Below, piece by piece: positions 52,800 to 64,000 of a stretch of DNA of 64,000 nucleotides. Position 1 is the first letter of the stretch. Every line of letters begins with the position of its first letter. The notes under the pieces are model-generated. The model made no database searches and had not been told where the DNA came from. It saw nothing but the letters and a program-made list of their open reading frames with translations. The position numbers were made by a program, and so were the translations under genes. Source of the DNA: Heliopora coerulea (lineage: Eukaryota > Cnidaria > Anthozoa > Scleralcyonacea > Helioporidae); assembly GCA_030142905.1 (NCBI GenBank), contig JASJOG010000188.1:434001-498000 (forward strand), in the 5' to 3' direction.

Positions 52800-54245
52800 A
52801 CTTGGTTTTTTTTTTGGTGTAATGTCCACAATGCACTTAAAAAGTTAATATCTACTTGATAAAAAGAAAACTAGGAAAACTTTTTTCACAAAATTGTTGG
52901 AGGGCACCTAAAGTGTTCAAAATATAAGTTTCATTTCAATATTTAGGTTACATGTGCATAGATTTTAGAAGAAATTAAAATCTTTTTTTTGTCTTTGAAT
53001 GTAATGTCCACAATGTGGAATTGCCCTTGTCTTAATTCTATCACTAAAGACCATATAATTCTCTTAAATCTTTATGAAGTTTTTTGAAAGTTACAAAGTG
53101 TAATTGCTATTTGTTTCAATCATATTAAATTATACATTTTTATACTTTTCAATGGTAGAACCTTTTGAAAATTTTATATAATATGCAGTAACTGCTTTTA
53201 ACTTAATCAGAAGAACACTTCTATACTTAGTAACTGCCACAACATGGAATAAAAACTCCATACCTGTGTGTTTGGATCAATATTATCTCAAGCTAATCCA
53301 CATACAGAAGATTTTGTCATCTTTAAATCTATATTTAAGTAATTAAATGATGTCTTAGTTAAAAAAATTTAAACAAATCATTGTAAATAATATACAAATC
53401 CATACTTTGCATGCACCATAAAAATTGATTTTTAGTGTGCAATTTTCAAACCTAACAACAAAATAAACTCTCAGGAAACAAAGGAAGTGATAAAATTATA
53501 TTATTTTATATATTGATTTATTTTTAGTTATTTTCACACAGCTATCCTTGACTTGAGAAACTTTCATCCCTTTACAATGAATGTACTGTACTGTACTATT
53601 GTCATTGAAATGATGTCAGTGAAAAGGACATGAAATTTTACTCACCAAAGACCTTCTCTTTTCCTTTTTCTTCCACGTTCCATCAGGATTCCCTTCAAGC
53701 TGGTCTTTTGGATGATTTATCACATACCTATATTGAAATAAAAAGTAACAGAGAAAAACGATATTTTACTACTCAGGAATTTTTCTTGTCCAGTGTTCTA
53801 GTGAGGTTGAAAAAATGACAGGATGGGAAATTTGCATATAGAGCTTGCACTGCAAGGCAATGCCAATTGTTGTGATAATTTCTTAGTTGAAGGAGCTTCA
53901 ACAAAGACACACCATTTAGCCAACTTATCGAATTTTATTTTCAAAGGCGTTGTCTCTGTCAAAAAAGACCTCAGAAGTACGAAACATGAAATAGTAGTTT
54001 ACAATTGATGTTTTTATTGGAGTACCTCTAATAAACATACATGCTTCAGCAACCTAAACAAGAGATTTGATTGACTCTTTCTGATGCATAACTATAAAAC
54101 AGTACATTTATTACATCACTGACACTAGGATAATGATGAGGAAAATGAGAGGGTGAGACAGAAAATCACAGGACACTCAGAAAGAAAGGTTGCTCTTGAA
54201 AATTGAAGGGCAGAGTGCCCTTTCATTCTGGCCTACCTAGAACAT
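52800..54245. other. Intergenic with one candidate exon
   Basis: The word TAATGTCCACAA recurs at about 52287, 52310, 52819 and 53001, an unexplained dispersed motif. Apart from the exon at 53646-53727 I see no gene. Confidence 0.4.
53646..53727 (-). CDS. Candidate 82-nt exon, unrecognised
   Basis: Minus strand, preceded by TTTCAATATAG (acceptor) and followed by GTGAGTAAAA (donor). In phase it reads YVINHPKDQLEGNPDGTWKK then a basic run. Both splice sites and protein-like composition support a real exon of a minus-strand host gene, but I cannot link it to other exons. Confidence 0.4.
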
Positions 54246-54255
54246 TGTTGTTACA

Positions 54256-55112
54256 CAAGCCTGGATATATTTTTTTTTGCTCTGGCTGTCAAAATGACCA
54301 GCATCAATCAGATTGTGCCTGTCACAAAACAAAATGTACCTGTCACTCAACAAGAGTATAATTTGATTGATATTCGTACATTCGCCGTATATTAATAATT
54401 GTTATTGTATACAAGCATTGGTATGGGATATTAAAACTTAAAAGTATGAATGATACGTGCACTCCACACAATTTTATTTAAAAGTATTATACATGTAAAT
54501 TTATCCATGTAGTATACAACTGCAAAAAGATCATAATCATCATCAATTAATCTATTCTTGAACCATCACATGTCTCTTTGATCAATTTAAATCCTCAAAG
54601 TCACAGTAAATCCCCAGGAATGAAACCTGCAAAACTAGAATCACTATCATCCGAATCAGACAAATGTTTCTCATGTAAGTCATTGTCAGTGGTCAAGTCT
54701 TGATCAATATCGCTATCATTGCTAACACTATTTATGTCAGCAGACGTGAAAAATGAAGTTATTTTCTTCGATATGTTGTATATAATTTAACGCTAGAGTG
54801 ATTACAAACAATCAATATCCAAGACAGTCGCACTTCGCCATTTTATATTCACCCGCACACGATCTCGCAGGTAACTCGCAAAACTACTCGCAGCAACTCG
54901 CGCGCATTCACTAATTTAACATACAAACGAAGAGAGCGATTGATTAAAGACAAATATTAATAAATGGTTTAGTAATGAAACTGGAAATCAATGTTACAAA
55001 AACCGTTCCGGACAAAGTGACAGACATAGTCAAATTTGTGACTGTCAAAACTCTATAAATGACAAATTTGTACCGGACAATGTCCGTGACCGGACGCTAA
55101 TATCCAGGCTTG
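54256..55112 (-). mobile_element. TIR element with 8-bp TSD (hAT/P-like)
   Basis: Starts CAAGCCTGGATAT and ends ATATCCAGGCTTG; flanked by TTGTTACA at 54248-54255 and 55113-55120. The right subterminal region has CGGTCACGGACATTGTCCGG-type palindromic words. 8-bp duplications are typical of hAT and P elements. It contains a short acidic coding tail on the minus strand. Confidence 0.8.
54600..54780 (-). pseudogene. Acidic C-terminal tail of a transposon protein
   Basis: Minus-strand frame KKITSFFTSADINSVSNDSDIDQDLTTDND...LSDSDDSDSSFAGFIPGDLL, stop at about 54600. The acidic, Ser/Asp-rich stretch followed by a short hydrophobic end looks like a transposase C-terminus. The rest of the gene is absent. 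No family can be assigned from this piece. Confidence 0.45.
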
Positions 55113-55120
55113 TTGTTACA

Positions 55121-56960
55121 TTTACACAGTAACAACACACTGTTACTGTGATTGTATTATTATTAAGCACAGAAAGGTTTGTTTACTGTAAACTAAGGGT
55201 AGACATATCAATAGCGACATGATCAGCAATAATTATAAAATAACAGACATCTAACACATGCTTTAATTGGATGAGCTTCATTTCATTTCAGGGTACAGAT
55301 CCATGCTATTATTCTCATTTTGAATTGGACATGAATGATGTCACAAAAACTCAAAAAACTGTGGTTATTTTATAAAATAAATAGAAAATATTTTTTGACA
55401 GAAACATTCATGAAGCCATTTCAACTTGAAAAACACCTGATAATACTCAGCTATGCCTTATGTTTCCACCAAGCATTTTTCCAGATGAAATACAGTAACA
55501 CCATTCATGATCATATCATAGCACAGAGACACTCACACAATTTCCTGTTTGTTAATCACAACACTAAATGCAGTGTATATCACATGTTTGACAGGACAAG
55601 CAGGAATAGCACCAACTGTTCTTTGCTATGTTATCTTTTATCATCATGAACCTTATTGAAAATGTGGACTTACAAGAAGAATTCTCTCTCAAAACAACTT
55701 CTTGTCATCCCTGAATTTGTGCCATCCAGCCTCCACATGAGATGTAGCGAAGAACATTTCCAAATTTTCACAGCAGCATCAGCACTTCTGATAGTATTTG
55801 CAAAGAAAAATGTTTATAAACCATTTAATTAAAAATTCAATGAGTGTAGTTTGCTTCATGGTTGTAAAAATTGAAGTACTTTATTTACTGTGTCAGCATT
55901 GCCACCCTTTTAAACTTCTTACTTTGACCTGTGTGCAATTCAAGGATCCTGGGATATGCCACTCCAGGCAAAACTCACCACATCAATGTAGGTAAATGAA
56001 ATGCATCCTGGTATTATGGGCCAGCTTGCTTAAATATTAAGTAAATTATCATCAAGGAAGAATGTATATAATAGCAAAAATAATTTGAGATGTAAAATTG
56101 TGGTACATGTATATAGATGTAAACTAATGAAAAAAGGTTAAAATTAAAATTTAATCAATAAAATTAATTTAAATTTATAAAAATAACGTAATACTAATAG
56201 TGTCACTTAAATAAAAGCAAAGTTACAGTTACAACTTACACATCTCCTCGGATTACGCCGAAATCGTCTATTATCTTAATAATCATAATGGTAAAACTTC
56301 AAAATGCCTGGTATCCATTTCAAAACTTCCGTTTATTGTTGACCATTTAAATATAGTATCCAGATAACTTAAATGCACTTACATCAAACGAGTACACATA
56401 CATTTAGCGTGTAAATTCTTCACCTATTGATTTAGCAAAAGAAGTGGATCCTTCTTTCAAAAATATTCTTCCATAGGCGACATTTACGTGTACTCTGTAA
56501 TGGTTAGCTGCCAATGACTAGCCTCCCTTACAACTTACAAGGGCACAGTCAAACACAATCAGCTACAGTGAATTATTTTGCGTTAATTTGACTAAAATTC
56601 TAAATGGCTGTGAAAGCAGGAGTGAGTTGTAGTGCACAGTATCAAAATGAATGTCAGTACGTTGAAGCAACATGTTTTCATTTGCCATTTTTAAGCACTA
56701 AAACAAACACTGGTTTTACATGTATTACGCAAAAACATACCTATTTTAATTTTTGATATTTATTGCTGCCACAAAACCAAAGGACGGGGCAAAAAATGGT
56801 TGAAATCACGTCTCTAAAAGAGTAGAATTGTTAAATACCACTTTTAGAGTTTTGAACTAACCGCTATTTTTTTAACGATAGAGATTTATGCGCGCATATA
56901 TTTGATGCAAGCAACCGCGCTATACTGCAGGCTCTCGTTCTAGGTTCGTGTTTCCCGGAC
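55121..56960. other. Intergenic, no supported gene
   Basis: AT-rich; only short frames without motifs. Confidence 0.4.
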
Positions 56961-56985
56961 ATGATTTGTGGCTGTATTGCAAAGC

Positions 56986-57293
56986 ATGTCCTCAGAACTG
57001 ATTATTGATGAGCCAAAACCGGGTCGGAATAATGTTAATGAAAGCTCTGCTCGGCACGGACTCTCAGACCTTCATCGCGCTGCCCTGGGTAGCCTAGATA
57101 AAGTGAGGACATTTTTTTTTAAATGGGACAGATGTAGCCGTCCGAAATAATTACGGCGAAACTGCTCTACATCATGCTTGTCAATCTGGTAACTGGGGTG
57201 GAATTTTCCAACTCCTTTCGTTTGGAGAAAATCCTTCATGACGTTGATAATAGTAGAAGGATGTGTGTGCACCATGCAGCAAGGAGTGGTTGC
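56986..57293 (+). pseudogene. Ankyrin-repeat protein, first exon, two +1 frameshifts
   Basis: ATG 56986 begins MSSELIIDEPKPGRNNVNES, then ARHGLSDLHRAALGSLDKVRTFF (ankyrin repeat). After a T9 run the next repeat is in another frame: NGTDVAVRNNYGETALHHACQSGNWGGIFQLL, with the hallmark G-TALHHAC. A second +1 shift near 57236 leads to DVDNSRRMCVHHAARSGC, a third repeat, ending at a donor CA/GTAAGA (57293/57294). One T too many in T9 and one in CTTCATG would explain both shifts. Either a decaying gene or homopolymer errors in the assembly. Ankyrin repeats mediate protein binding; the specific gene cannot be named. Confidence 0.6.
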
Positions 57294-57299
57294 CAGTAA

Positions 57300-58625
57300 G
57301 ATCTCACAGTCTATCTTGTGTCATTTGCCCATTTACTTCTACTTACTTCGTGCTAGTAAAATTAGTGTTAATTTTTTTCTTTCCTACAAAAACTTATAAC
57401 ATTCAATACAAAAATGAAATATTGTCCACCTGTGTATTAGAGTAGCACTGAGATAGAAGGAGAGACTGTTGTTGACGACTGACATGTCATAAAGCAAAAT
57501 TCATGGTCATGCATTGCGTACTTCAACTATGCAAGTGTCTTGCAACTTTTCTCACAACTTTTCTTGTACTTTTGTTGTGAGAGAAGTTGCAGAAGAAATT
57601 GCATCATGAAACACAGTCAGCAATCACCAAATCTCACAACATTGTGCAATTGTTGCATAAAGTTGAACCAAGTTGTATTTTTTGCAATGCTTGTAGCAAT
57701 ACTTCAACAAAATTTTGAGGTGTTTTACAGTGTGAAATTTTTCATGCAACTTGTCTTGCAATGGTAGTCATGATCAGTTAATGAATCAGTTAATGGTAGT
57801 CATGATCAGTCTCAGTCATTACTGGATATGTTCCCATGGTAACTTAAGTTACACTGAATATTTCCTACTTTAACTTAACACCTCTTTATGCTACAACTAC
57901 AACATGATGGATTCAGCTGTAGTGACACCAGTTGTGAGACAACTTGCATAGTATAATAGCCCCTTTAGTGAAAAATTTGTCAAATGATGGCCTTTTTACT
58001 GAACTGGGGAAAAAACTATGAGCAGTTTGTCTATAATTAACAGTGCTTTCACTACATGATAAAAATCAGCAAATAAGTTTACTTAATAACTTTTATTGCT
58101 TCCTAACAATTACCAGTGAGATGTATATGTCACCTGACGTTGTACATAATTTGTATGGCCTGCTTTGAGGCTAATTTCCAATTTTTCTAGCTATATTTAT
58201 ATGAAAGGTGCTAAGATTGTCCAAACTCTTTAGTATACATACAAGTGTACTGCACATCTGTACATAAATGTGTTCTAATTGGCTTATTGAAAATACTGTT
58301 ATGAAATGATAATATAGAAGGGAGAAAAAACATGTTTTTCTGCAGTCAGAAGTGCCTAATTCACTCATAATATCATGATTCTGTCATCTAAATAATAAAC
58401 TAATGTAAGGTAACCTTTTCTATTATTCAGCTAACACCAGGTGATTTTATTCAAACCAGCCAAATGGACAAAAATTTATGAAAAGCTTTTATGATGCCTG
58501 AGAAGGGATTTTGTAATTTGTTCTGGCTACTATAGTTTAAGACAGTTACATTCAGTAGAGTATAGAATCTGTTAGTCTATCGTTTTGATAGTAATATGTA
58601 AAGAACTTGTAGTATGTTTTTCTTT
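57300..58625. other. Probable intron with repeat words
   Basis: TTGCAACTTTTCT and related TTGCAA words cluster at 57538-57780, likely a MITE remnant. No coding. Confidence 0.35.
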
Positions 58626-58629
58626 TCAG

Positions 58630-58687
58630 ACTTACTGTGCAATATCTTGAGTTTTTTTGCATCAATTTCTTGCAATGAGATAAAAGG
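58630..58687 (+). CDS. Candidate ankyrin-gene exon 2
   Basis: Preceded by TTTTTCTTTTCAG and followed by GTAAGAC. Read from the phase left by exon 1: QLTVQYLEFF, then a shift in a T7 run, ASISCNEIK. With one T fewer this continues the ankyrin helix pair. Phase into the next exon does not work cleanly, so the model is tentative. Confidence 0.35.
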
Positions 58688-58936
58688 TAAGACATAATTG
58701 CAGCATATGATAAAGTCATTGTTTATGATGTGCTAATGAGATAAAAAGATAATTCTGTACAAGTGATTTGATTTTTTTTGACCAGTTGTTTTTTGTTTTG
58801 ATGTCATGGGAATAGGGTGAAGTTTGTAAATTGATTTTGTTTGAGCTGAACCTTTACATGATTTGCCAACAGTTGTTTAATGCATGATGTAAATTTAGGG
58901 GTGATGATTTTGCATGTGAGTTTCTTTGCAGTCTTA

Positions 58937-60234
58937 CAGTACTGCTTAGAAATAACCTAACAGTGCGTCTGCGTCCGTCCTGCGTGCGGTTTGCGTCCAT
59001 ACTGCGTCCAATATGCGTCTCTTCTGCGTCTGCAGGCGGGTGGAACGCACAGCCATCGCTGAATCTCGTAATGAGTCGCTATACGACGTTTAGCGATTCA
59101 TAAACTATTCTATAGCTTGACAATGATTCCCTTGGCGGAATCTCAAAATAGTTTTAAAGGCATGACTGACTCGTTTGCAGTACAGAAACACTTTATGTAA
59201 CGTTTTAAAAGAAAGAATTTTAGTCCAGGTAACCGTAAAATATCAGGGTAGTCAGGTATTGACATTGAAACTCAATTCGTCATACGTATTACCAAGACGA
59301 GATTCCAAACCATCGTCAACAACACGAAGCAAACTACTTCAAAGTACGCTTAAAGACAGAATCAGCTATATCGTTCGACGTTTAAATAGGAAAAAGATTA
59401 AAAAATAACCAAAAGTGAGCTTTTGGACCGCAGTCGCTTCTCAGCGAGCAATATTTGCATGTATGTTAATTAACCTCAATGGGATTTCAAAATAGTCGAT
59501 ATGACATGACTCATTCGTTTGTTAGCCAAGCAAGCGATAAATCAGTCTTTGTTCTATACCTCATGGAAGGTCAACCATCGTAAAATACGACTTAAAGTAA
59601 GGAAATTAAGCAAAAGGACCCGTTTTATCTTGTTGGGTTCCCGAATGAGCTGGCAATATCGTGCCTTCTCGCGCCTCCACCCCAAGTTTTGTCTAACACG
59701 TCGAACGGTGGAACTTGAGACATTTACATCCATCTTCTCGCTCAAAAGGTGTTTTAATTCGGACGATGTCAACTCGTCGCTATTTTTCATTTTATCATCC
59801 ATAAAATCTCTTTCACGGCCACTTAAGATCGGCCTTCTTCCGCTACGTTTGACATCAGCTAAACTGCCACTTCGTTCATACCGTGAAAGGAACAGGCTTA
59901 TAGCTGGTCGTGATGTTTTTATTCCTTCTTCTTCGAGAATATTCCTAATCTTAGTGATCGATGTACCAGAAGACTTCAGAGAAACAACTCGATTCCTAGG
60001 GAATTCCGAAAGTTTTCCCATTCGCAACACAGAACACAGTTACCGTAGTCACCACGTTTAAAGTTACCGTAGATGACTCATGACTTCGGAAAATAGCGTA
60101 TGTCACCGATTGAGTCCCGACTTCTGCGTCTCGTGAGACGCAGCTTTGATTGACCGCAAAGGCAACCGCAGCCGAGCCTCAAAATAACCGCGTCTTGCAT
60201 GCGGTTTTTGTTTGGTTATTTCTGAGCAGTACTG
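58937..60234 (-). mobile_element. Tc1/mariner element, 1.3 kb, TA target
   Basis: TIRs CAGTACTGCTTAGAAATAACC (58937) and inverted CAGTACTGCTCAGAAATAACC (60234), flanked by TA at 58935-58936 and 60235-60236. The transposase N-terminus is encoded on the minus strand; the catalytic part is missing, and the left half contains a direct duplication (words AAAATAGT...CATGACTGACTCGTTTG near 59140 and near 59490). Confidence 0.85.
59554..60021 (-). pseudogene. Tc1-like transposase N-terminal DNA-binding half
   Basis: ATG at 60021: MGKLSEFPRNRVVSLKSSGT-ITKIRNILEEEGIKTSRPAISLFL, a helix-turn-helix, then SLADVKRSGRRPILSGRERD (the GRPR-like linker, here GRRP) and a second HTH, ELTSSELKHLL..MDVNVSSSTVRRVRQNLGWR. 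This is the paired-like bipartite DNA-binding domain of Tc1 transposases. The frame ends at 59554 before any DDE motif; downstream minus-strand sequence has stops and no DDE. Non-functional but the domain is nearly intact. Confidence 0.8.
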
Positions 60235-60239
60235 TATAC

Positions 60240-60850
60240 ACCCCTTTTATCCTCTTTACTCCTTTCTTCCCTTGTCTCAGTTCTCCTTGGCCTTGCAGAA
60301 GAGGGTCTCTTTAGTATGTACCTGAACACAATGCCTATGGCTGAATGTCATGCTGTGACCATTTTAAGTGGAGGTTGTGTCTCCACCTGTAATCTCTTTT
60401 ACTGTCCAATCTCTTACTGTTTTACTCTACAATAGAATAATGTTTCTGACAGTTTAGAAATAGACAAAGTTAATATTTTCTTTGCTGGCTATCCATTTTA
60501 CTGATCAATCTGTGGGAAAGAGGAATTACTATCTTTTTGGGGTGCATTGCATAAATAAAATTTAATTTGAATCCAACAGTCCAACTGTGCATAGCTCACT
60601 GAGGGTAATATTCACTTGGTCATATTGAATTTTTAAAATTTTTTTTTTCAATGTTCCCTTGCCAAATCATTTAGGCAGCTCAGTTTAAACTGCTTGTGGT
60701 AGTTATTAACTGATTTTAACTTTTTACATAAAGAATAGCCTTGCACATAGCAGTACAGTAAAACATAGTCATAGAGAACTTGTTAAATATTTGATAGAGC
60801 AGAAGATAAAAAATAAATAGATAGCCTAATTTATTTCTTTTTTTTTATTT
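60240..60850. other. Probable intron, no gene
   Basis: T-rich, leading to a polypyrimidine tract before 60859. Confidence 0.35.
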
Positions 60851-60858
60851 CTTAACAG

Positions 60859-60929
60859 AGTACTGACATAAGAGTGAGGGATAGTAAACTTCAAACACCA
60901 ATGTGTGATGCTGTGCTTCAAAACAACAG
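60859..60929 (+). CDS. Candidate ankyrin-gene exon
   Basis: Preceded by a long T tract and TTCTTAACAG, followed by GTAACT. Reads STDIRVRDSKLQTPMCDAVL then QNN, which is an ankyrin-repeat junction (xDxxVRDxxxQTPxxxAVLxNN). Strand and repeat type agree with the exon at 56986. Confidence 0.5.
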
Positions 60930-60974
60930 GTAACTGCTCAAGCCATGGCAGGTAGTCCATATCAAGTGAGCTCA

Positions 60975-61395
60975 TTTATGATGTGACTTATTTTTATCTA
61001 ATTCATTCAGTCATTTATTCATCTTTTTAATTATTTATTTACTCTATTTATTTACTCTATTTATTTATTTATTTATTTATTTTATTTATATGAATTTTCC
61101 CTGTTGTTTAGAAAACAGAAAAAATGCCAGAACAGATTTCAGGCTAAATTTCTCTTGTTGCACTGTCCTTTACAAGCTTTTTTGGTTTAGAAATAGTATA
61201 ATCTGCTGCATTGTATTTTATCCAATCAAATTAAAGCAATTTGCTGGCCTCTTGCATATTGTGTTGTTGCTACTGGGAAATAATGACTGGTTAAACTTGA
61301 ACATATGTAAATTACACATTATTGAATAAAATAAATCTTCCATTACTGGGTTGAACCAGTTCTATGGAATAGTCAAATAATAATAATCTTATGTA
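60975..61395. other. Intergenic/intronic, TTTA microsatellite
   Basis: TTTATTTA repeats at 61028-61090; the rest has no supported feature. Confidence 0.5.
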
Positions 61396-62334
61396 CAGTG
61401 GAACCGGTATTTAACGGCACTGTATTAAGCGGCCACCCTCTATTAAGCGGCCAGTTTTCAAAGTCCCGAATTTTGGCCCATACACATGCTGTAATTGTTA
61501 CCTCTATTAAGCGGCCACCCTTAAGCAGTCCCATGTTTGTCTTTCTTTGTTCTTTTTACCTGTATTAAGCGGTCATCCTTAAACGGAAACCCAAAGCCAC
61601 ATGTCCTTTCATGCAGTATTTTCTTGTGTCTGATTGTGATTAAGAAGCGATCCATCATTATTATAGAAATGATAATGCTAATGTATATAATTAACCGTTC
61701 ATTATGGTCAATTTTTTCCAGATGTCAGCAATGAGCTGCAGTACAAAATCACGAGATGCAAAAAATTTTGTTTCGAATCTGCTTCCCTTTACGTCTACTT
61801 AAAATTGCTTTTTCAGATAGCTTGTTCTTGAGCAGTGTGATTGTGAAGAAATGGCTTCCAAACGTATACTTGTACGAGATTTCCAGGTCATAACCTCCAC
61901 CGCTTTCAATGTGCTTGCCCTATACAGTGACTTTTTCGTTGCTTGTTGGTTTGAATTTTATTTCCAACAATGCTACTTTAGCAAAATTTCCGTTTTATCT
62001 CCACGTTGATCGTAAGAACTATGAAATGACGGAATGAGACGTATGTCGTTGTGAACTGTAAGTCAGAAATGCTGCATGGCAGAGCAAAAGACAATTGATT
62101 GTACCTTTCCATAACTTTGCGTTTATTGCACCGCTACATTTACAAGTTAGCAACTTTGTTGAAAGTAAAGATCGCCTGAAAGAGCATTGATTTTCTAACT
62201 GTTTGCTTGAATGCAGTGTCGTATGACACGCTATTGAAATTGACATTTGACCACACCCAGTGAGTATTTTTAGTGATTCTGTATTAAGCGGCCAATTTCT
62301 GAAGTCCCGAGGGTGGCATATACAGGTTCTACTG
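61396..62334. mobile_element. Pogo-like MITE, TA target
   Basis: Left end CAGTGGAACCGGTATTTA; right end, inverted, CAGTAGAACCTGTATAT; TA on both sides (61394-61395, 62335-62336). Repeated TATTAAGCGGCCA words near both ends (four on the left, one on the right). No transposase recognised inside. Confidence 0.75.
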
Positions 62335-62375
62335 TATTTTCTTTTTGTTTTTTTTAATAGATTTTTAAAAAAAGC

Positions 62376-62377
62376 TT

Positions 62378-62424
<47 letters not shown>

Positions 62425-62425
62425 C
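62376..62425. repeat. (TA)n microsatellite
   Basis: Pure TA run; the 146-codon minus-strand frame across it is an artefact. Confidence 0.9.
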
Positions 62426-62429
62426 AGTA

Positions 62430-63680
62430 TATTATATGTATAATATAGATATAGGTCATTTGTCACATTTTCCTCATCCTTTCAGGGCTTGCAAAAAAGT
62501 ATTTGAAACTTGTAAAATACTTGCCCCGTATTACCTGGCAGTGACTACACAATTTAAGTTTACTTTATCACAAGATTTGTATTCACTACAGTTTTAATTC
62601 TTGTCTTCAGTCGGCTGACTGCAAAAAGAAGAGCTTTAAGAAGGACGGTTGATTTGAGTGTCTGTCAGACTGGGATGCTAGTGGTTAAACAGTGGTACAG
62701 TATTAATGGGCAGTATAAAACATAAAACAAAGCAAATCAAATCTTTTATCTTATTCAATGGCTTTGTTTTGTGTTTTATGCTGGGCACTAATATTTGTCT
62801 AAAGATATAGTTATATTTAGCTTTATGTTGCTTTGTTGATTACTAAAATGCCACTAAATACTGGCCACTGTAAATATCTTTCACCACAATTTGTAGTCCT
62901 TAATGAACAGACTTATATTTTTTCTATTGTCGATTACATTTTGCTAAACAAATGGTAACATAATGTCAAATGTTTGAAAGGGCCTTTTCACTCTTATGGT
63001 GAACTTTCACACAAAATGTCAATACGTATCTCATGTCCTTGTTTTTTGGCAGAGTACTATTGCATCCCAAACAGCCTAAACCACACTCCATTTTTTACAT
63101 TTCTTTTGGCTTCATGATATACCTCATTGAATAAAAATCTTTCTAGTCATAGTGGGCCTCTGATAATGACTTTCTCACCAGATCAAGTCATCTGATGTGT
63201 TAACACCTGTAACTGCACAGATCAAACTAAAGTGGAACCTATTTGTTTTATTAATGTGTAATGAGCAATTCAATGGGAAAAGGATATTTGAAAAGGTTCG
63301 TTCACAGCTACATATGAGAGGTTGAAAACATTCATCTTACATGTTGATCTTTGATCTGTGAAAAACAGAGGAGCATAATTGATTTATGCTTTTGCATGGA
63401 GAGCACCTTTGAAGGGTGTGGCCACAATTTGTTTAAAGTTTATCACATCATCTGGGTATCTGGGAATGTCCTTTAATAGATCATGGATACTTAATAATTC
63501 AATTTGTTGTCCTAATATCTCTGTATAAAATATGAAGTGGACATGCCCTTTTATTCTGTATCAATCACAAGTATGATTCTGAAATAGAATTGAAACACTG
63601 CATATCTTTTAATGGATAGTGTTAAGTTGTTGTGAGAATATCTCGTGCACTAAAATTGGATAAAACGTGCCTCCAATCTT
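62430..63680. other. Intergenic/intronic
   Basis: One acceptor-like TTCTTGTCTTCAG at 62612 followed by SADCKKKSFKKDG, possibly a short exon of the same + strand gene, with only a weak donor. Nothing else. Confidence 0.3.
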
Positions 63681-63682
63681 TG

Positions 63683-63755
63683 TAGACACAATAGTTCAAC
63701 AGGTAGAGCAGCGGACCGGTATTGCGAAGGTGAGAGTTCAAGTCTTGCTCAAGTC
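63683..63755 (+). repeat. tRNA-derived sequence, degenerate
   Basis: Box A ATAGTTCAACAGGTAGAGC and box B GAGTTCAAGTC, with GGACCGGTATTGCG between. A common invertebrate tRNA-like repeat type; the arms do not pair well enough for a gene. Confidence 0.5.
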
Positions 63756-63964
63756 AACTTTTTTTAGTTCATTTTGGCACTGTCAGGTTATCACAAAAAG
63801 TTTCTCTTCATGTATATCTCTGAGGATGATTCTCAAATAGCATCTATTACAGTATAAAGTGTTTGTATTTACCAAAGTTACATGTATCCCCTGTCATATA
63901 ATTTGTTTCTGAAAACTCACTCAAGCTGTGAAATACTGCAGTATATTCCATTTGTTGTTTCTAG

Positions 63965-64000
63965 ATTATTTGCCTCCTCCACCAGTTGCACCAAAAGCAA
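63965..64000 (+). CDS. Candidate exon start at window edge
   Basis: TTTGTTGTTTCTAG acceptor, then 36 bases that in one frame give YLPPPPVAPKA. Proline-rich; could follow the ankyrin exons. Cut by the window end. Confidence 0.3.
   Translation, partial: MICLLHQLHQKQ

Noticed and set aside
61851..62010. MASKRIL-type N-terminus inside the pogo-like MITE
   Set aside because: Open for about 50 codons, but no transposase or Crypton motif follows.

Overview
This is eukaryotic DNA, almost certainly metazoan and most likely an anthozoan cnidarian (stony-coral type). It is AT-rich, has GT/AG-bounded candidate exons, and is dominated by decayed transposable elements of many superfamilies: Penelope-like (PLE), CR1-like LINE, DIRS-like, Ginger, Academ-like, PIF/Harbinger, hAT, Tc1/mariner and pogo. 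The organism call is an inference from family recognition. No intact host gene is visible; the best host candidate is a broken ankyrin-repeat gene on the + strand of the last 7 kb.

Layout. 1-1.5 kb: inverted copies of a PLE GIY-YIG tail, one arm interrupted by a tRNA-like element with a 12-bp target-site duplication (TSD). 3.2-4.9 kb: 5'-truncated CR1-like LINE. 4.9-5.3 kb: PLE RT fragment. 5.37-6.59 kb: five near-identical ~242-bp tRNA-like units in a head-to-head array bounded as a whole by a 12-bp TSD. 6.8-7.7 kb: PLE debris with three hammerhead-ribozyme (HHR) copies. 8.2-12.6 kb: a PLE with flanking direct repeats whose reading frame is split at codon 3-4 by a deleted Ginger element (TSD CCGG). 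13.3-13.7 kb: inverted pair of HHR-bearing repeats. 16-16.8 kb: 72-bp coding minisatellite. 17.4-29.1 kb: an 11.7-kb Academ-like transposon with ~335-bp terminal inverted repeats (TIRs), interrupted by a ~155-bp satellite that is itself split by a second, internally deleted Academ-like element. 29.4-30.5 kb: DIRS-like RT. 34.6-35.7 kb: Harbinger-type element with a MADF gene. 35.7-38.6 kb: another PLE, split by a 420-bp inverted HHR cassette with a 13-bp TSD. 42.2-48.5 kb: more tRNA-like copies, a foldback element with a hAT MITE inside, and small fragments. 49.5-50.2 kb: 350-bp tandem duplication. 51.4-62.3 kb: pogo/Tigger, an 8-bp-TSD element, Tc1/mariner and a pogo-like MITE, interspersed with candidate exons.

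How it fits together. Two signals recur that ordinary annotation would miss. First, HHR-like motifs occur at ten places, usually at PLE-type repeats and often as inverted pairs. Second, a tRNA-like element with an acceptor stem extended by perfect pairing is found as monomer, palindromic dimer and palindromic pentamer; three insertions each carry a 12-bp TSD and have different, circularly permuted end points. The second pattern is what copying from a multimeric or circular RNA by a PLE-type reverse transcriptase would leave, and is the leading candidate here for an undescribed retro-mobile system. Nested insertions give a relative chronology at 8-12 kb, 17-29 kb, 35-38 kb and 43 kb.
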